DNA of 64,000 bases from Corynebacterium urinipleomorphum (GTDB lineage Bacteria > Actinomycetota > Actinomycetes > Mycobacteriales > Mycobacteriaceae), in the NCBI RefSeq assembly GCF_900155535.1, contig NZ_LT706962.1:257079-321078 (forward strand). The letters run 5' to 3'. Every line of letters starts with the position of its first letter. Position 1 is the first letter of the stretch. This document shows positions 54,242 to 63,806 of this stretch, one piece after another. The position numbers and the translations under genes were made by a program. The notes under the pieces were generated by a model, which was not told the origin of the DNA, did not search any database, and saw only the letters and a list, made by a program, of their open reading frames with translations.

Positions 54242-56458
54242 TTAGCGCAGACGGTAGAACTGCGCGCTCATTGCCGGGACGTGGAACGAGGCGGACTGCT
54301 CAAAGCTGTCCCACGGCTGCGCGTCGGTGGGCACGGTGCCGTCGAGCGGATTGCCGGCGCCGTTGTAGCGGGCGTCGTCGGTGTTGAGGATGAGCTCCCA
54401 TTCTCCGGCTCGGGGCAGCCCGAGGCGGTAATCGGGCTGGGACTCGCCGGAAAGGTTGATCACGGCGAGCACCGGCGTCGCGTCCACTCCCCAGCGGACG
54501 TAGGCGAGGATGTTGTGATCGGAGTCGTCGCCCTTGATCCACTGGAAGCCCATCGGGGTGTTGTCCTGGCTGTACAGTGCAGGCGTGTCGCGGTACAGGT
54601 GGTTGAGGTCGCGCACGAGAGTGCGGATGCCCTCGTGGTACTCGTGGTCCCAGCCTTCGAGGTCGTCCCAGTTGACAGAGCCGGATTCGGCCCACTCGGT
54701 AGTTTGGCCGAACTCGCAGCCCATGAACATGAGCTGCTTGCCGGGGTGAGAGAACATGTACGCGAAGAGGTTGCGCACACCCGCGGCTTTGTTCCAGGCG
54801 TCGCCGGGCATGCGCTCCCACAAGGAGCCTTTGCCGTGGACGACTTCGTCGTGGCTGAACGGCAGGACGTAGCGCTCGGAGAACGCGTACACGAGGGAGA
54901 ACGTGATCTCGTGGTGGTGGTAGGAGCGGTGGATGGGGTCGAGGGAGAAGTACTCGAGGGTGTCGTTCATCCAGCCCATGTTCCACTTCAGGGAGAAGCC
55001 GAGACCGTCGGCGGAGGTTTGGGCGGTCACGCCCGGCCACGCGGTGGATTCTTCGGCAATGGTGAGAACGCCGGGGTGGGTGCGCTGGACGGTCGCGTTG
55101 ACTTCCTGCAGGAACTGGACGGCATCGAGGTTCTCGCGTCCGCCGAACTGGTTCGGCAGCCATTCGCCCGGGTTGCGGGAGTAGTCGAGGTACAGCATGG
55201 ACGCGACGGCGTCGACGCGGATGCCGTCGAGGTGGAACTCCTCGAACCAGTACAGGGCATTGGCGACGAGGAAGTTGCGCACCTCGTTGCGGCCGAAGTC
55301 GAAAACGTAGGTGCCCCAGTCCTTCTGTTCGCCGCGGCGCCAGTCGGGGTGCTCGTAGAGGGGGGTGCCGTCGAAACGCGCGAGCGCCCATTCGTCTTTG
55401 GGGAAGTGGGCGGGAACCCAGTCGACGATGACACCGATGCCTGCGTTGTGCAGCTTATCGACGAGGTACCGGAAGTCATCTGGCGATCCCCAACGTGCGG
55501 TGGGGGCGTAGTACCCGGTGACCTGGTAGCCCCAGGACCCGCCGAAGGGGTGCTCGGCGACGGGAAGGAACTCGACGTGGGTGTAGCCGTTCTCCTGCAG
55601 GTACGGGACGAGTTCATTGGCGAGTTCGCGGTACCCGTAGCCGACGCGCCAAGAACCGATGTGGACTTCGTAGACGCTCATCGGGGCGTTGGTGGCGTCG
55701 GTGCCGGGGCGGGCCGCCATCCATTCGTGGTCCGTCCAGGCGTACTCGTCCACGCCTGCGACCACGGACACGGTTTCCGGCGGAGTCTTGGTCTGCTTCG
55801 CCAACGGATCCGCCTTATCGACGGCCCGTCCGTCCGCCCCCTGCACCGTGAACTTGTACTCCGTGCCGGGCTCGATACCCGGGATGAAGATCTCCCAGAT
55901 GCCGGTGGATCCGAGGGTGCGCATTGGGTACTGGTTCGGGTTCCAGTTGCAGAACTCGCCGATGACAGCGACGCCTTTAGCATTCGGAGCCCACACCGCA
56001 AAGGACGTGCCCTGCACCTGGCCCATCGACGTGTTGTAGGTGTGCTGGTTGGCACCGAGGACCTCCCACAGGCGTTCGTGGCGACCTTCGCCGATGAGGT
56101 GGAGGTCGAAGGAGCTGAGCGTCGGCAAGAAGTGGTAGGGGTCCGCCGTGATCACCGGGTCGCCCTCGGGGTAGGTGATCCGGAGGCGGTAGTCGGGTGC
56201 CAAATCGTCGTCGAGGGGCAGCACCCACATGTCGTCCCCGATGGGAGTCATGGGCAGGCCCTCGTTGTGGATGAGTACTTCCACACCGGTCGCGCCGAGC
56301 ATGCGGGTGCGGATCACAGAGCCTGTCGACGTCGCGTGCCACCCATAAAAGTCGTGCGGCGCATGGTGTTTGCACTCGAGGAGTCGGGCCCGGTCCTCGT
56401 CGGGAATGAAGTGCGCCGGGTCCAGCTGTGCGGTGGTGTCGTCGAAGCCGGAGGTCAT
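54242..56458 (-). CDS. glgB: 1,4-alpha-glucan branching enzyme
   Basis: A 738-residue GH13 enzyme that adds alpha-1,6 branches to linear glucan. N-terminal carbohydrate-binding modules (about residues 1-230, with HNEGLPMTPIGDDMWVLPL and SFAVWAPNAKGVAVIGEFCN) precede the barrel. Catalytic residues are seen in DGIRVDAVASMLYLDYSR (Asp), LTIAEESTAWPG (Glu) and PFSHDEVVHGKGSL (Asp). The ATG at 56458 has AAAGGAA upstream. It lies 224 bases after glgE; together they form the GlgE pathway. Confidence 0.95.
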   Translation of the reverse strand: MTSGFDDTTAQLDPAHFIPDEDRARLLECKHHAPHDFYGWHATSTGSVIRTRMLGATGVEVLIHNEGLPMTPIGDDMWVLPLDDDLAPDYRLRITYPEGDPVITADPYHFLPTLSSFDLHLIGEGRHERLWEVLGANQHTYNTSMGQVQGTSFAVWAPNAKGVAVIGEFCNWNPNQYPMRTLGSTGIWEIFIPGIEPGTEYKFTVQGADGRAVDKADPLAKQTKTPPETVSVVAGVDEYAWTDHEWMAARPGTDATNAPMSVYEVHIGSWRVGYGYRELANELVPYLQENGYTHVEFLPVAEHPFGGSWGYQVTGYYAPTARWGSPDDFRYLVDKLHNAGIGVIVDWVPAHFPKDEWALARFDGTPLYEHPDWRRGEQKDWGTYVFDFGRNEVRNFLVANALYWFEEFHLDGIRVDAVASMLYLDYSRNPGEWLPNQFGGRENLDAVQFLQEVNATVQRTHPGVLTIAEESTAWPGVTAQTSADGLGFSLKWNMGWMNDTLEYFSLDPIHRSYHHHEITFSLVYAFSERYVLPFSHDEVVHGKGSLWERMPGDAWNKAAGVRNLFAYMFSHPGKQLMFMGCEFGQTTEWAESGSVNWDDLEGWDHEYHEGIRTLVRDLNHLYRDTPALYSQDNTPMGFQWIKGDDSDHNILAYVRWGVDATPVLAVINLSGESQPDYRLGLPRAGEWELILNTDDARYNGAGNPLDGTVPTDAQPWDSFEQSASFHVPAMSAQFYRLR

Positions 56459-56565
56459 AGTGTTCCTTTGCCTGGTCGAAGTGATGCTAGTTTGCTGTTC
56501 AGTTTGTCGGTGTATCGGATTTCCGAAAGTCGGGTTGCTGTGTGGCCGGGTTGCCGTCACACAGC

Positions 56566-56615
56566 GTGGCACTGAGCTGCTCGTGCCGCTGTGGCACTGA
56601 GTCGCTCGTGCCGCT
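56566..56615. repeat. 25-bp tandem duplication in the glgE-glgB gap
   Basis: GTGGCACTGAG followed by CTGCTCGTGCCGCT or TCGCTCGTGCCGCT at 56566-56590 and 56591-56615; a third, looser set of CGTGC/CTCATGCCGCT words follows to about 56640. It lies in the 224-base gap between the glgE stop and glgB start. The rest of the gap has no gene. Confidence 0.75.
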
Positions 56616-56682
56616 CGTGCAGCTCATGCCGCTCACGCCGTCATGCAGCCATGCGACCGCAGCACCCGCTTGTGGGGCCATC

Positions 56683-58719
56683 TTACGGGCGATAATCCTC
56701 GTCGGGGACGCGGCGGAAGGCGAGGTGGGTGCGGGCGGGCTCGTCGATAAGCGGAAGCCGGAAGATGTGGGCGACGTTGCCCATGGGGCTCAGGCGGACG
56801 AAATTGCGCATCGACCAGTCGTAATCCTCGCCGGAAACTTCGTCGTGGACGGGGAATGTCGCGCCGGGGGCGAGACCGAGCGCCTCCATATTGAGGGTGA
56901 CGGTGGCTTCCTGGGTGTACGTCGGGTCGAGGTTGACCACGACGAGGACGCTGTCGCCGGTTGTCGCGTCGAATTTGGAGAAGACGATGATGTTGTCGTT
57001 GTCCGCGTCGTGGAAGTGCAGGTTGCGCAGCTGCTGGAACGCCGGGTGCTCCTTGCGGATGCTATTCAGCAACGTGATGTACGGCTCGAGCGAGTCACCG
57101 CGCTCAAGTGCGCCCTCGAAGTCGCGCGGACGCAGCTCGTACTTCTCGGAGTTGAGGTACTCCTCGCTACCGGGGGCGACGGGCTCGTGCTCGTACAGCT
57201 CGAAGCCGGAGTACATGCCCCACAGCGGGCTAAGCGTCGCGGCGAGTGTCGCGCGGATCGCGAACGCGGCGCGGTTGCCGGTCTGGATGAACGCCTGGAG
57301 GATGTCCGGCGTGTTCACCCAGAACGACGGACGGGAGATGTCGGCGAACCGGACCGCCTGCTCGGTGAAGCCGGTGAGCTCCTTCTTCGTGGTCTTCCAC
57401 GGGAAGTAGGTGTAGGACTGCGAGAACCCGGCCTTTGCCAGCCCGAGCAGGCGTGGCGGGCGGGTGAACGCCTCGCCGAGGAAGATCACGTCGGGGTGGG
57501 TTTCGTGGACCTTTGCGATGATCCAGTGCCAGAAATCCACCGGTTTCGTGTGCGGGTTGTCCACGCGGAAGGTGGTGATGCCCAGCTCGACCCACACCAT
57601 GAGCGCCCGGTAGATCTCCTGGTAAATCCCGTCGGCGTCGTTGTCGAAGTTGATGGGGTAGATGTCCTGGTACTTCTTCGGCGGGTTCTCGGCGTAGGCG
57701 ATGGTGCCGTCTGCGAGCACGGTGAAAAACTCGGGGTGCTCTTTCGCCCACGGGTGATCCGGCGCGGCCTGGAGCGCGAAGTCGAGGGCGACCTCGAGGC
57801 CGAGCTCGTCGGCGCGGGCGAGCAGCGCGCGCAGATCTTCCTCGGTGCCCAACTCCGGGTGGATGGCATCGTGGCCACCGTCTTTCGATCCGATGGCCCA
57901 AGGCGAACCGACGTCACCCTCTTCCGCGACGAGCGTGTTGTTCGGACCCTTGCGGTTCTTCTGGCCGATCGGGTGAATGGGCGGGAAGTACACCGTGTCG
58001 AATCCCATGGCCGCGATGCGCGGCAACGCTTCGGCCGTGGTGGCGAAGGTGCCGTGCACCGGGTGGCCGTTCCCGTCCCAGCCGCCGGTGGAGCGGGGGA
58101 ACAGCTCGTACCAAGAGCTGAACAGGGCCTTCGTGCGCTCGACGAGGATCTCGCATTCCGGTCCGGCGGTCACCAGGTCGCGGACCGGGTGGCCGGCGAG
58201 CACCTCTGCAACCTCGGGGGAGAGCGCCAGTTCGAGGCGCTCGCGCAGCGGCGCGTCGGATTCGAGGGCATCGGCGGCGCGCTTGAGGGAGCCGGTGCCA
58301 GCTGCGTGTGCTCCTGCTTCGGATGCGGCGCGGCGCAGCAGCTCTGCACCGTGGGACAGGTCGTTCGCCATTTCGGCGGCGGACTGCCCGGCGGCGGACT
58401 TCTTGGTCACGGCGTTGCGCCACGTCGAGACCGGATCAGACCACGCTTCCACCCGGAAGCGCCACAGACCCGTGGTGTCCGGGGTGATGACGGCGTTGCA
58501 GTAGTCGGGGCGGTCGGTCTCCGGGGCCATGGGCACGGTGTACTCGTGGCCGTCCGGGTCCGTCACCGCAACGGTCGCCGCGATCGCGTCGTGGCCTTCG
58601 CGCCACACCAGGGCGGAAATGGGCACCACCTCGCCGACGACAGCCTTGGTGGGCAGGGCGCCGTCGGTGGTGCGGGGGCGGACATCGTCGATTCCAAGTC
58701 GGCCGATCACTGGGCTCAC
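56683..58719 (-). CDS. glgE: Alpha-1,4-glucan:maltose-1-phosphate maltosyltransferase GlgE
   Basis: A 678-residue GH13_3 enzyme that extends alpha-glucan with maltose units from maltose-1-phosphate. The barrel has DTVYFPPIHPIGQKNRKGPN, the nucleophile Asp in GITTFRVDNPHTKP, the general acid Glu in VIFLGEAFTRP, and FWVNTPDILQ. The N-terminal beta domain (ISALVWREGHDAIAATVAV) serves dimerisation. In mycobacteria loss of GlgE is toxic through maltose-1-phosphate build-up. The GTG start at 58719 has only a weak GGTG upstream. A 15-bp triple repeat lies 14 bases upstream. Confidence 0.95.
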   Translation of the reverse strand: MSPVIGRLGIDDVRPRTTDGALPTKAVVGEVVPISALVWREGHDAIAATVAVTDPDGHEYTVPMAPETDRPDYCNAVITPDTTGLWRFRVEAWSDPVSTWRNAVTKKSAAGQSAAEMANDLSHGAELLRRAASEAGAHAAGTGSLKRAADALESDAPLRERLELALSPEVAEVLAGHPVRDLVTAGPECEILVERTKALFSSWYELFPRSTGGWDGNGHPVHGTFATTAEALPRIAAMGFDTVYFPPIHPIGQKNRKGPNNTLVAEEGDVGSPWAIGSKDGGHDAIHPELGTEEDLRALLARADELGLEVALDFALQAAPDHPWAKEHPEFFTVLADGTIAYAENPPKKYQDIYPINFDNDADGIYQEIYRALMVWVELGITTFRVDNPHTKPVDFWHWIIAKVHETHPDVIFLGEAFTRPPRLLGLAKAGFSQSYTYFPWKTTKKELTGFTEQAVRFADISRPSFWVNTPDILQAFIQTGNRAAFAIRATLAATLSPLWGMYSGFELYEHEPVAPGSEEYLNSEKYELRPRDFEGALERGDSLEPYITLLNSIRKEHPAFQQLRNLHFHDADNDNIIVFSKFDATTGDSVLVVVNLDPTYTQEATVTLNMEALGLAPGATFPVHDEVSGEDYDWSMRNFVRLSPMGNVAHIFRLPLIDEPARTHLAFRRVPDEDYRP

Positions 58720-58732
58720 GTCGATACACCTC

Positions 58733-58777
58733 GTTGGATTGAGTGAAGTTGGATTAAGTGAAGTTGGATTGAGTGAA
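58733..58777. repeat. 15-bp direct repeat, three copies, in the glgE/ABC-ATPase intergenic region
   Basis: GTTGGATTGAGTGAA (58733-58747), GTTGGATTAAGTGAA (58748-58762), GTTGGATTGAGTGAA (58763-58777). Only one base varies among 45. It lies immediately in front of the glgE start codon on the minus strand, within the divergent 201-base region shared with the ABC ATPase gene. It may bind a regulator or simply be a slippage product. Confidence 0.92.
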
Positions 58778-58920
58778 ATTTGAACGGATGCGGTGGCCTC
58801 GCGGCGGCATCACCGGCATCTGACAAACCCCACAGTAGCGGAGGAAAGGGGGAGGGATTGGGCGGGAGAGTGAGCGCGTCAGTGAGCCGTCGTCAAGCAA
58901 AATGCGTCACAATGGGGGGC

Positions 58921-59763
58921 GTGACTGACCGAACTCCCGTAATTGAACCGACCGATCCCGACCTGCTGCTGGACTTCCGCGGCGTGGAATTTCGCCGCGG
59001 CGGAAAGACGCTGGTGGGGCCCATCGACTGGAAGGTAGAGCTGGATGAGCGCTGGGTGGTGATCGGCCCGAACGGTGCCGGCAAGACGTCGTTGATTCGG
59101 ATGGCGGCGGCGCAGGAGTTCCCGTCGAACGGCACGGCGTTCGTGCTCGGAGAGCAAATCGGTAAGACGGACATGCGCGATCTGCGCGCCGTGATCGGTA
59201 TGACCACCTCCGCGTTGGCGGACCGGGTGCCGGTGGATGAGCGCGTGGAGGACCTCGTGCTCTCCGGCGGCTACGCGGTCGTGGGGCGCTGGCGCGAGGA
59301 GTACGACGAGCAGGATTACGAGCAGGTGCACGACGCACTCGACCAGGTCGGCGCTTTCCACTTGCTCGGTCGGCGCTGGGGCACGTTGTCGGACGGTGAG
59401 AAGAAGCGCGTCCTCATCGCCCGCGCGATCATGGTCAACCCGGAGCTACTCATCATGGACGAGCCCGGCGCGGGGCTCGACCTGGGTGGCCGGGAGGATC
59501 TCGTCGCATACTTGGGTGAGCTCGCGCTCGATCCGGATGCGCCGGCGATCGTGATGATCACGCACCACGTCGAGGAGATTCCGTTCGGTTTCACGCATGC
59601 GCTGCTGCTGGACGAAGGTGAGGTCGTCGCGCAGGGGCTCATCGACGACGTGCTCACCGGTGAGAATTTGACCAAGGCGTACCACCAGCCGATCAAGCTG
59701 ACGAAGGAAGACGGGCGTTTCTTCGCGCGGAGGGAGCGCCGGGGTGGGGCGCACCGTCGATAA
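58921..59763 (+). CDS. ABC transporter ATP-binding protein (ModF/ZnuC-like single ATPase)
   Basis: A 280-residue ABC ATPase: Walker A IGPNGAGKTSL, signature LSDGEKKRVLIARAI, Walker B LLIMDEPGAGLDLGG, H-loop VMITHHVEEIPFG. No permease gene is near. It resembles the stand-alone ATPases found after glgE in corynebacteria, whose role is not known. The GTG at 58921 lies 7 bases after CACAAT, a possible -10 box, so a leaderless mRNA is likely. Its stop TAA is part of a dispersed 11-bp word (59755-59765). Confidence 0.85.
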   Translation: MTDRTPVIEPTDPDLLLDFRGVEFRRGGKTLVGPIDWKVELDERWVVIGPNGAGKTSLIRMAAAQEFPSNGTAFVLGEQIGKTDMRDLRAVIGMTTSALADRVPVDERVEDLVLSGGYAVVGRWREEYDEQDYEQVHDALDQVGAFHLLGRRWGTLSDGEKKRVLIARAIMVNPELLIMDEPGAGLDLGGREDLVAYLGELALDPDAPAIVMITHHVEEIPFGFTHALLLDEGEVVAQGLIDDVLTGENLTKAYHQPIKLTKEDGRFFARRERRGGAHRR

Positions 59764-59776
59764 GCGGAGGTGAACT

Positions 59777-60604
59777 GTGCCCACGCGTAATGAAGAGGAC
59801 ATGCTGGGGATCAACTACGGGCGTCTCGCGGCGACCGTGATCCTCGTGCGCGACGGCGCGGCGGGCCTCGAGGTGTGGATGCAGGAGCGCGTGCTCACGA
59901 TGCGCAATTACCCGGGTATGACCGTCTTTCCGGGCGGCGGCGTGGACATCCGCGATTTCCCGCCGAATCAGGACGAGGCGAAGGAGTTGTGGTCGGGCCG
60001 TTCCGCGTCGGACCTGGCGAAGCAGCTCGATGTCAAGCCGCGGCAGGCACACGCGCTCATGTTCGCCGCCGTGCGCGAGCTGTTCGAGGAGACCGGCACG
60101 CTTTTGCTTGTCGACGACACCGGCGCCCTCCTCCGCGACGCCCGCCCCTTCCACCACGAGCGAAAACGGCTGGAAAGCCACGAGCTCTCCTTCACGGAAC
60201 TGCTCGAAGAAACCGGCTTGGATGTCGACGCGACCCTGCTTAAACCGTCCGGCCGCTGGGTAGGCAAGTCGGAAAAGGGCACCTGGTTCGACACATTCAC
60301 CTTTGTTGCGGAACTGCCCGTCGGCCAGGAACCCGACGTGGCCACCGGCGAGGCAAGCGACGCGAACTGGTTCCCGCCGAGCTTGCTTATCGACGGCTGG
60401 CGCCAAGGCCTCGTCCGCTTCGCCCCCTCCACGTGGGCGCAGCTGTACGACATCTCCGAGTTCTCTTCCGTCGACGAGGTGATGGAGCACGTGAAAGGCC
60501 TGCCGATCGAGGCCGTCGTGGGCGACCCCGTCGACATTCCGCGCTACGCTGAGCTTTTTGACCGCCAGCCAGTGAACCGGATGGGGAAGAAGTTTGAGCT
60601 TTAG
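59777..60604 (+). CDS. Nudix hydrolase
   Basis: A 275-residue Nudix protein. GRLAATVILVRDGAAGLEVWM opens the fold, and the box is split: FPGGGVDIRDFPPNQDEAKEL, an insertion of about 30 residues, then FAAVRELFEETGTLL (RExxEE-type). This long form with an insertion is common in actinobacteria; a pyrophosphate compound such as a CoA derivative or NDP-sugar is a possible substrate. GGAGGTGA precedes the GTG at 59777. It overlaps the next gene by 11 bases. Confidence 0.87.
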   Translation: MPTRNEEDMLGINYGRLAATVILVRDGAAGLEVWMQERVLTMRNYPGMTVFPGGGVDIRDFPPNQDEAKELWSGRSASDLAKQLDVKPRQAHALMFAAVRELFEETGTLLLVDDTGALLRDARPFHHERKRLESHELSFTELLEETGLDVDATLLKPSGRWVGKSEKGTWFDTFTFVAELPVGQEPDVATGEASDANWFPPSLLIDGWRQGLVRFAPSTWAQLYDISEFSSVDEVMEHVKGLPIEAVVGDPVDIPRYAELFDRQPVNRMGKKFEL

Positions 60605-61973
60605 CCCCGACGAGGTCCGCTTCCTCGCCGCCCGCGCCGACGACATCGCCCGTGTCGCCGCGAGCGGCGAGATCGCGTTGACCAAGAAATCCGCGATTTC
60701 CGACCGCACAGCACTGTCGAAGCTGTTCGGCGAGAACGCCCGCGCCGTGATGGAACTCCTGCAGGCGCGGCAGACGCTCGCTCCGAAGCTCGAGCTGCCC
60801 GCCGGTCCCGGTGCCGTCGCTGCCGGTGCCGCCGCTCCCGGTGCTGCTGCTTCCGGCGCCGCCAGTGCCGCGGTTCTCGCTGGTGCCACGGACGTCGCCG
60901 GCGCTGCGGGTTTCGCGGGGAATGCCTCGGACTGGCTGGCGGACAGCGATTCCGCACAGCAGGCCACCCCGCTCGCTGTCTCCCAGGTGCGCGCGGAGCG
61001 GATCGCCGCGGCGGGGGCTGCGCTGGTGCACGACGTGACATGCTCGATCGGCACCGAGGCACCCGCAGTGATCGCCACCGGGATGGACTGGCTGGGCACG
61101 GATCTCGACTACTCGCGGCTGCTGATGGCACGCGCGAACCTCGCGCAGGTGGGTGCGCAAGCTGGCGCGGGCGTGGTGAAAGCGGCGGCTGGGCGAGCAT
61201 GGGTGGCGCAGGCCGACGCGCTCGCACCTGTGACCACCCCGGCGAGCAGCCCCGGGCCCCGGATCCGCGCGTGTTCGGGCACGGGCTCGCGTCCTGGCCG
61301 CGTCATTGTTGCGGACCCCGCGCGTCGGGCGGACGGGCGACGCATCACCGATCCCGCGAAGCTCATCCCGCCGCTACCGGACCTGGTCGACGCGCACCGT
61401 GGAGCGGCGATGGCCGTCAAGTGCGCGCCGGGCATCGACTACTCGGACTGGCACGGCCTGGTCAGCGTCGTCAGTGTCGGCGGGGGAGTGAAAGAAGCGT
61501 GCCTGTACACCCCTGACTTGGCGGAGCCGGGCCACACCCGGGAGGCAGTGGTGATCCGGGATGAGTTCACGGAGAGGGGGAGGGATGAGGGGGATGGGGT
61601 GGACGTCGATAAGCCGCGAAGCTTCATCGTCGAGCCGGACGGCGCCGTGATCCGTGCGGGGCTTGTGCAGCAGTGGGCGGCGCGGCACGACCTGAAGATG
61701 TTGGACCCGCACATCGCGTTCCTCACCGGCGACGCGCTGCCGCCGGGGTACTCCGGATTTCCATTCATTGAGGCGGTGCCGTTGAAGAAGCTTCGGCCCG
61801 CACTGCAGGCGCACGGCGCGGGGTCAGTGGAGATTCTCGTGCGCGGTGTCGATGTGGACCCTGACCAGCTGCGCAGCAAGCTGAAGCTGAAGGGGAAGCG
61901 TCCGATGGGCGTCGCCATCGCGCGCATCGGGGACAGCGCAACAGCGTTCATTTGCGATGCGCGCGTGCGCTAG
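60594..61973 (+). CDS. THUMP-like domain class I methyltransferase
   Basis: A 459-residue protein. N-terminal helical part (SFSPDEVRFLAARADDIARV), an Ala/Gly-rich low-complexity linker (about residues 67-110), then a SAM-binding fold with motif I VHDVTCSIGTEAPA and GMDWLGTDLDYSRLLMARAN. The C-terminal THUMP-like part is LVQQWAARHDLKMLDPHIAF and ILVRGVDVDPDQLRSKLKLK. Such proteins are taken to be RNA methyltransferases; the substrate is unknown. The TTG start at 60594 overlaps the Nudix gene by 11 bases. One 11-bp word lies at 61614-61624. Confidence 0.8.
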   Translation: MSFSPDEVRFLAARADDIARVAASGEIALTKKSAISDRTALSKLFGENARAVMELLQARQTLAPKLELPAGPGAVAAGAAAPGAAASGAASAAVLAGATDVAGAAGFAGNASDWLADSDSAQQATPLAVSQVRAERIAAAGAALVHDVTCSIGTEAPAVIATGMDWLGTDLDYSRLLMARANLAQVGAQAGAGVVKAAAGRAWVAQADALAPVTTPASSPGPRIRACSGTGSRPGRVIVADPARRADGRRITDPAKLIPPLPDLVDAHRGAAMAVKCAPGIDYSDWHGLVSVVSVGGGVKEACLYTPDLAEPGHTREAVVIRDEFTERGRDEGDGVDVDKPRSFIVEPDGAVIRAGLVQQWAARHDLKMLDPHIAFLTGDALPPGYSGFPFIEAVPLKKLRPALQAHGAGSVEILVRGVDVDPDQLRSKLKLKGKRPMGVAIARIGDSATAFICDARVR

Positions 61974-62014
61974 GCTCGTGTGAGCGAATCTGATAGATGG
62001 AAGGTGAAACTTTT

Positions 62015-62821
62015 ATGCCCACCATTGCCGTGCTGGTGAAGAACGTGCCGGATACGTGGTCGACGAAGTCGCTCGAGGCGGACAACACGCTCGACCGCGC
62101 GAGCGCCGACAACGTCATCGACGAGATCAACGAGTACGCCGTCGAGGCGGCGCTGCGTCTGCGCGAAGCGGGCGATTACCGCGTCGTCGCCGTCACCATG
62201 GGCCCGGAGGGGTGCGAGGAAGCGCTGCGCAAGGCGCTCGCGATGGGTGCGGACGACGCCATTTCGCTTATCGACGACGCCCTCGCCGGCTCCGACTCCA
62301 TCTCCACCGCGTGGGCGCTGCACAACGTACTGAACACCATCGACGAACTGGCGTTGGTCATTGCCGGCAACCAGTCCTCCGACGGCGGTACCGGCACCCT
62401 GGCGGGACTGTTGGCGGAATACCGACAGGTCCCGGCTGTGACACAGGCGCACAACCTGCGCATCGAGGGCGGCGAGATTCTAGCCACCCGCGAGGACGAG
62501 CGCGGCACTTGGGAGATCGCGGCGCCGCTGCCAGCCGTGGTGACGGTGACCGAGCAGTCCGACAAGCCGCGCTTCCCCAACTTCAAGGGCATGAAGGCCG
62601 CGAAGAAGCACGAGATCACGCGCCTGACCATCGACCGGATCGGTGTCGAGCCGGGCCAGGTCGGCCTGGGCAACTCCGCAACATCCGTGACCAGCGCGTC
62701 CGAGGTGCCGCCGCGCGTTGCTGGCGAACTGCTCGAAGGCCCTGCCGACGACATCGCCGCCCAGGTGGTCGAGCAGCTGGCTGCCCGCAACCTTCTTTCC
62801 GACCTTCCGCAGCAGAATTAA
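62015..62821 (+). CDS. etfB: Electron transfer flavoprotein subunit beta
   Basis: A 268-residue ETF beta/FixA protein that binds AMP and pairs with the alpha subunit in electron transfer from acyl-CoA dehydrogenases. Signature regions: IAVLVKNVPDTW, INEYAVEAALRLRE, GADDAISLIDDALAGSDSIS, LVIAGNQSSDGGTGTLAGLL and VTVTEQSDKPRFPNFKGMKA. The ATG at 62015 has AAGGTGA 8 bases upstream. etfA follows after 18 bases. Confidence 0.94.
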   Translation: MPTIAVLVKNVPDTWSTKSLEADNTLDRASADNVIDEINEYAVEAALRLREAGDYRVVAVTMGPEGCEEALRKALAMGADDAISLIDDALAGSDSISTAWALHNVLNTIDELALVIAGNQSSDGGTGTLAGLLAEYRQVPAVTQAHNLRIEGGEILATREDERGTWEIAAPLPAVVTVTEQSDKPRFPNFKGMKAAKKHEITRLTIDRIGVEPGQVGLGNSATSVTSASEVPPRVAGELLEGPADDIAAQVVEQLAARNLLSDLPQQN

Positions 62822-62839
62822 TTAAGGAGCCGATTCCTG

Positions 62840-63793
62840 ATGCACGTATACGTACTGGCAGAGCACACCGGCTCTGAATTGAGCCCGATCACCGGCGAGC
62901 TGATCACGGCGGCGAGGGGGCTGGGGGTGGTGTCGGCGGTGGTCGTCGGCAAGCCTGGCGATGCCGAAGCACTCGCACCGTCGCTGGCGGCGCTGGGTGC
63001 CGCACAGGTCATCGACGCTTCCGCCGAGGACTACGGCGAGCGACTCGTCCTCCCCGAAGTCGACGCGCTGCAAGCGCTCGGTGCCGCGAACCCGGCTCCG
63101 ATCGTGATCGCCGCGACCGTGACCGGCAATGAGATCGCCGGCCGCCTCGCCGCGCGCCTCGGTTCCGGCGTGCTCACGAACGTCGTGGGCATCGAGGACA
63201 ACCGCACCGCCCACCACGAGATCTTCGGCGGCAGCTACACCACCACCGCGATCGCCGGCGGCGAGACCCCGATCTACACCCTGCGTCCGGGCTCCGTGAA
63301 GGCCGAGCCGCAGGAGGCTGCCGGCGAGATCGCTCCGATGCCGCTGCCTGCCGCGACCGAGCGCGATGTCCGCGTCACGTCGTTCACGCCGAAGGTCCGC
63401 GCCGACCGCCCCGAGCTCACCCAAGCCGCCACCGTTGTCTCCGGCGGCCGCGGTGTCGGTTCGGCGGACGGGTACAAGGAGTACGTGGAGAAGCTTGCCG
63501 ACGTCCTCGGCGCCGCCACCGGCTCCACCCGCGACATCGTCGACCTGGGCTATGCCGACCCCGAGACCCAGGTGGGGCAGACCGGCGCGACCGTGTCGCC
63601 GGACCTGTACATCGCCCTCGGTATCTCCGGCGCGATCCAGCACACCTCGGGCATGCAGACATCCGGCACCATCGTGGCCGTCAACCAGGACCGCGACGAG
63701 CCGATCTTCTCCATCGCCGACATTGGAGTCGTGGCGGACATCGAGGAGTTCGTGCCCGAGCTGATCAAGGCTCTCGAGGCACGCCAGGGCTAG
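62840..63793 (+). CDS. etfA: Electron transfer flavoprotein subunit alpha
   Basis: A 317-residue ETF alpha/FixB protein that carries FAD. The C-terminal FAD domain is clear: [60 protein letters not shown] and [26 protein letters not shown] lies before the ATG. etfB-etfA-nifS order is as in C. glutamicum and mycobacteria. Confidence 0.95.
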   Translation: MHVYVLAEHTGSELSPITGELITAARGLGVVSAVVVGKPGDAEALAPSLAALGAAQVIDASAEDYGERLVLPEVDALQALGAANPAPIVIAATVTGNEIAGRLAARLGSGVLTNVVGIEDNRTAHHEIFGGSYTTTAIAGGETPIYTLRPGSVKAEPQEAAGEIAPMPLPAATERDVRVTSFTPKVRADRPELTQAATVVSGGRGVGSADGYKEYVEKLADVLGAATGSTRDIVDLGYADPETQVGQTGATVSPDLYIALGISGAIQHTSGMQTSGTIVAVNQDRDEPIFSIADIGVVADIEEFVPELIKALEARQG

Positions 63794-63806
63794 CGCAACT
63801 GTCTCG

